Source: Linepithema humile
Lineage: Eukaryota > Arthropoda > Insecta > Hymenoptera > Formicidae
DNA length: 64,000 nt
Reading direction: 5' to 3'
Assembly (NCBI RefSeq): GCF_040581485.1
Contig: NC_090132.1
Coordinates: forward strand, 23,342,911-23,406,910
Each line of letters starts with the position of its first letter. The stretch's first letter is position 1. Below, piece by piece: positions 62,901 to 64,000 of this stretch. The notes under the pieces were generated by a model. The model was not told the origin of the DNA. It did not search any database and saw nothing but the letters and a program-made list of their open reading frames with translations. The translations under genes were made by a program, and so were the position numbers.

Positions 62901-63372
62901 TTATTGCCCGTCTCTCCTTTGATATACTATAAATTCTTTATCGAAATTTTATAATCCGTGTCCGTTTTACAGAGATGTTTAGTAAAAATATTCCTAAACA
63001 ACCGGTACGAGTAATACATGAAAATACAGACGCACGACCTAAGTTCTTGTAAGTACAATTAATCACATCTTTTTATTTTTATCCATTTAATATTACACTG
63101 TACATATTCACACTCCATAATCATCCAATACATCCATAATTCTCTTCCATGTTAATTCAGAAACATACACATTCTTTTATATCTATATATATATAAAATA
63201 TTTCAATTGCAGAGAAGCGACATTGATTGAAGGTACTGGCACAATTATGGTGCCTTTAAAAATAACTATTAATGGAAAGGACAAGGTCTTCCATGGTTTT
63301 GGAATGAATAAAAAACAGGCTAAGTGCGCAGCTGCGAAGCAAGCTTTAAAAAGACTGCAAAAGGAGAAGTAG
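55464..63372 (+). CDS. Dcr-2: Dicer-2-type endoribonuclease Dicer (1611 aa)
   Basis: Twenty-four coding exons, all in phase: 55464-55642, 55792-55969, 56057-56296, 56374-56665, 56800-56876, 57008-57111, 57217-57355, 57536-57666, 57869-58109, 58378-58629, 58710-58970, 59102-59278, 59355-59559, 59716-60037, 60096-60454, 60796-60923, 60998-61123, 61229-61744, 61873-62070, 62226-62307, 62388-62608, 62690-62861, 62973-63048 and 63213-63372. Domains: DExD/H helicase with Walker A PTGAGKT (38-44), DECH (148-151) and QSKGRARH (488-495); Dicer dimerisation fold (~530-640); PAZ (~780-1000); RNase IIIa (~1138-1310, ERLETLGDSYLKF); RNase IIIb (~1360-1540, QRLEFLGDAILDF and DIFESLIGAIYLD); one dsRBD (~1559-1611). 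Both RNase III centres keep their acidic residues. An intact helicase points to Dicer-2, the siRNA and antiviral enzyme, rather than Dicer-1. ATGs at 55464 and 55467 are both possible starts. Confidence 0.95.
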
Positions 63373-64000
63373 CTCCGCTTCAATTATTTTATATAACACA
63401 TATGCACGCATATACATATATTGATGTCCAAAAGTTAAACATAACCAGTTCATTTGCATGTTTTTTTTTTAATTTTTTTCTGTGTACATTTGCCTGTACA
63501 CAGAGATTGGTTTAAAATAGCCACACACCGTGATAAACAATCCCGCTCTTCCCTCCCTTTCAACCCGTTTAATTCTCTGTTTTACTGATATATCTATATG
63601 CGTGTACATTTATATCAAAATAGATATTTTTAGTTAGGCTTATAACTAGGCAAGACATAATATAATTATAATATACGTAATGGTCAATTAAATACAAAGT
63701 CAGTAGAAAAAGTTCTTTTTTTTTCATTAGGTCAGACGCCGAAGTTTATAAGCCTGAATGTTATTTTTTATTATATATTGCTTTCTTTGTGTTATTGATG
63801 ATGAATTTAAAGCATATATGAATTAAGATCTGTTCCTACATAGAATTATTGATTTGTTAAGAAAAAAATTGAAAAACTTCCAAATAAAAAAAAACAGTAT
63901 TGAATTATATAAATTAATAGATGACATTTTGTGTTCATCTTACGAACAAACAAACAATTCTTTCGTGCGAATCCAACATGCCACGTTACAGATTAGTGCA
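63373..64000. other. 3' flank of Dicer-2
   Basis: AT-rich DNA with no coding exon. A candidate polyA signal, AATAAA, lies at 63883-63888, giving a possible 3' UTR of about 0.5 kb. Confidence 0.5.

Noticed and set aside
55464..63372. Dicer-1 identity
   Set aside because: Complete helicase motifs (PTGAGKT, DECH, QSKGRARH) and overall length fit the Dicer-2 class better; a tree would settle it.
1..64000. tRNA, rRNA or CRISPR features
   Set aside because: No tRNA-like B-box/T-arm, rRNA segment or spaced repeat array was seen; the eukaryotic context makes CRISPR irrelevant. Small RNA genes could be missed by eye.

Overview
The window is eukaryotic and reads as an insect nuclear genome, most likely a hymenopteran and perhaps an ant (inference). 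The DNA is AT-rich, genes have many short exons with GT-AG introns, there is a short run of the insect telomere motif TTAGG/CCTAA, and the genes include Kr-h1, a ZAD zinc-finger protein and a Dicer-2-type Dicer. All exon models were built by hand from reading frame, splice sites and family conservation; every exon junction was checked for phase.

Layout: 1-4.2 kb, gene-poor. 4.3-9.0 kb (+), a seven-exon secreted glycine-rich, silk-like protein. 11.4-13.8 kb (-), a diverged beta-MPP/UQCRC1 paralogue that has lost its first zinc ligand. 15.7-17.8 kb (-), an F-box/LRR protein resembling FBXL12. 22.0-25.3 kb (-), a ZAD plus C2H2 transcription factor. 25.3-39.4 kb (+), the Krueppel homolog 1 (Kr-h1) locus: one large coding exon behind about 12 kb of non-coding DNA with GC-rich islands, many CACGTG E-boxes, two matches to the juvenile-hormone response core, and a 152-bp hAT-type MITE. 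39.4-46.4 kb, gene-poor, with a CRE palindrome, microsatellites and a possible small spliced ORF. 46.4-48.1 kb (+), splicing factor CWC25, apparently lacking its N-terminal domain. 48.3-54.1 kb (-), phosphorylase kinase beta subunit in 18 exons, including a 15-nt microexon. 55.5-63.4 kb (+), Dicer-2 in 24 coding exons, two of its introns being GC-AG.

The genes serve unrelated functions: structural secretion, mitochondria, ubiquitin ligation, transcription, hormone response, splicing, glycogen metabolism and RNAi. I see no operon-like or multi-gene novel system. CWC25 and PHKB converge with 280 bp between their stop codons. PHKB and Dicer-2 diverge from a 1.35-kb shared upstream region. The strongest leads are the E-box/JH-element cluster at Kr-h1, the pseudoenzyme-like MPP paralogue and the phase-symmetric glycine-rich gene.
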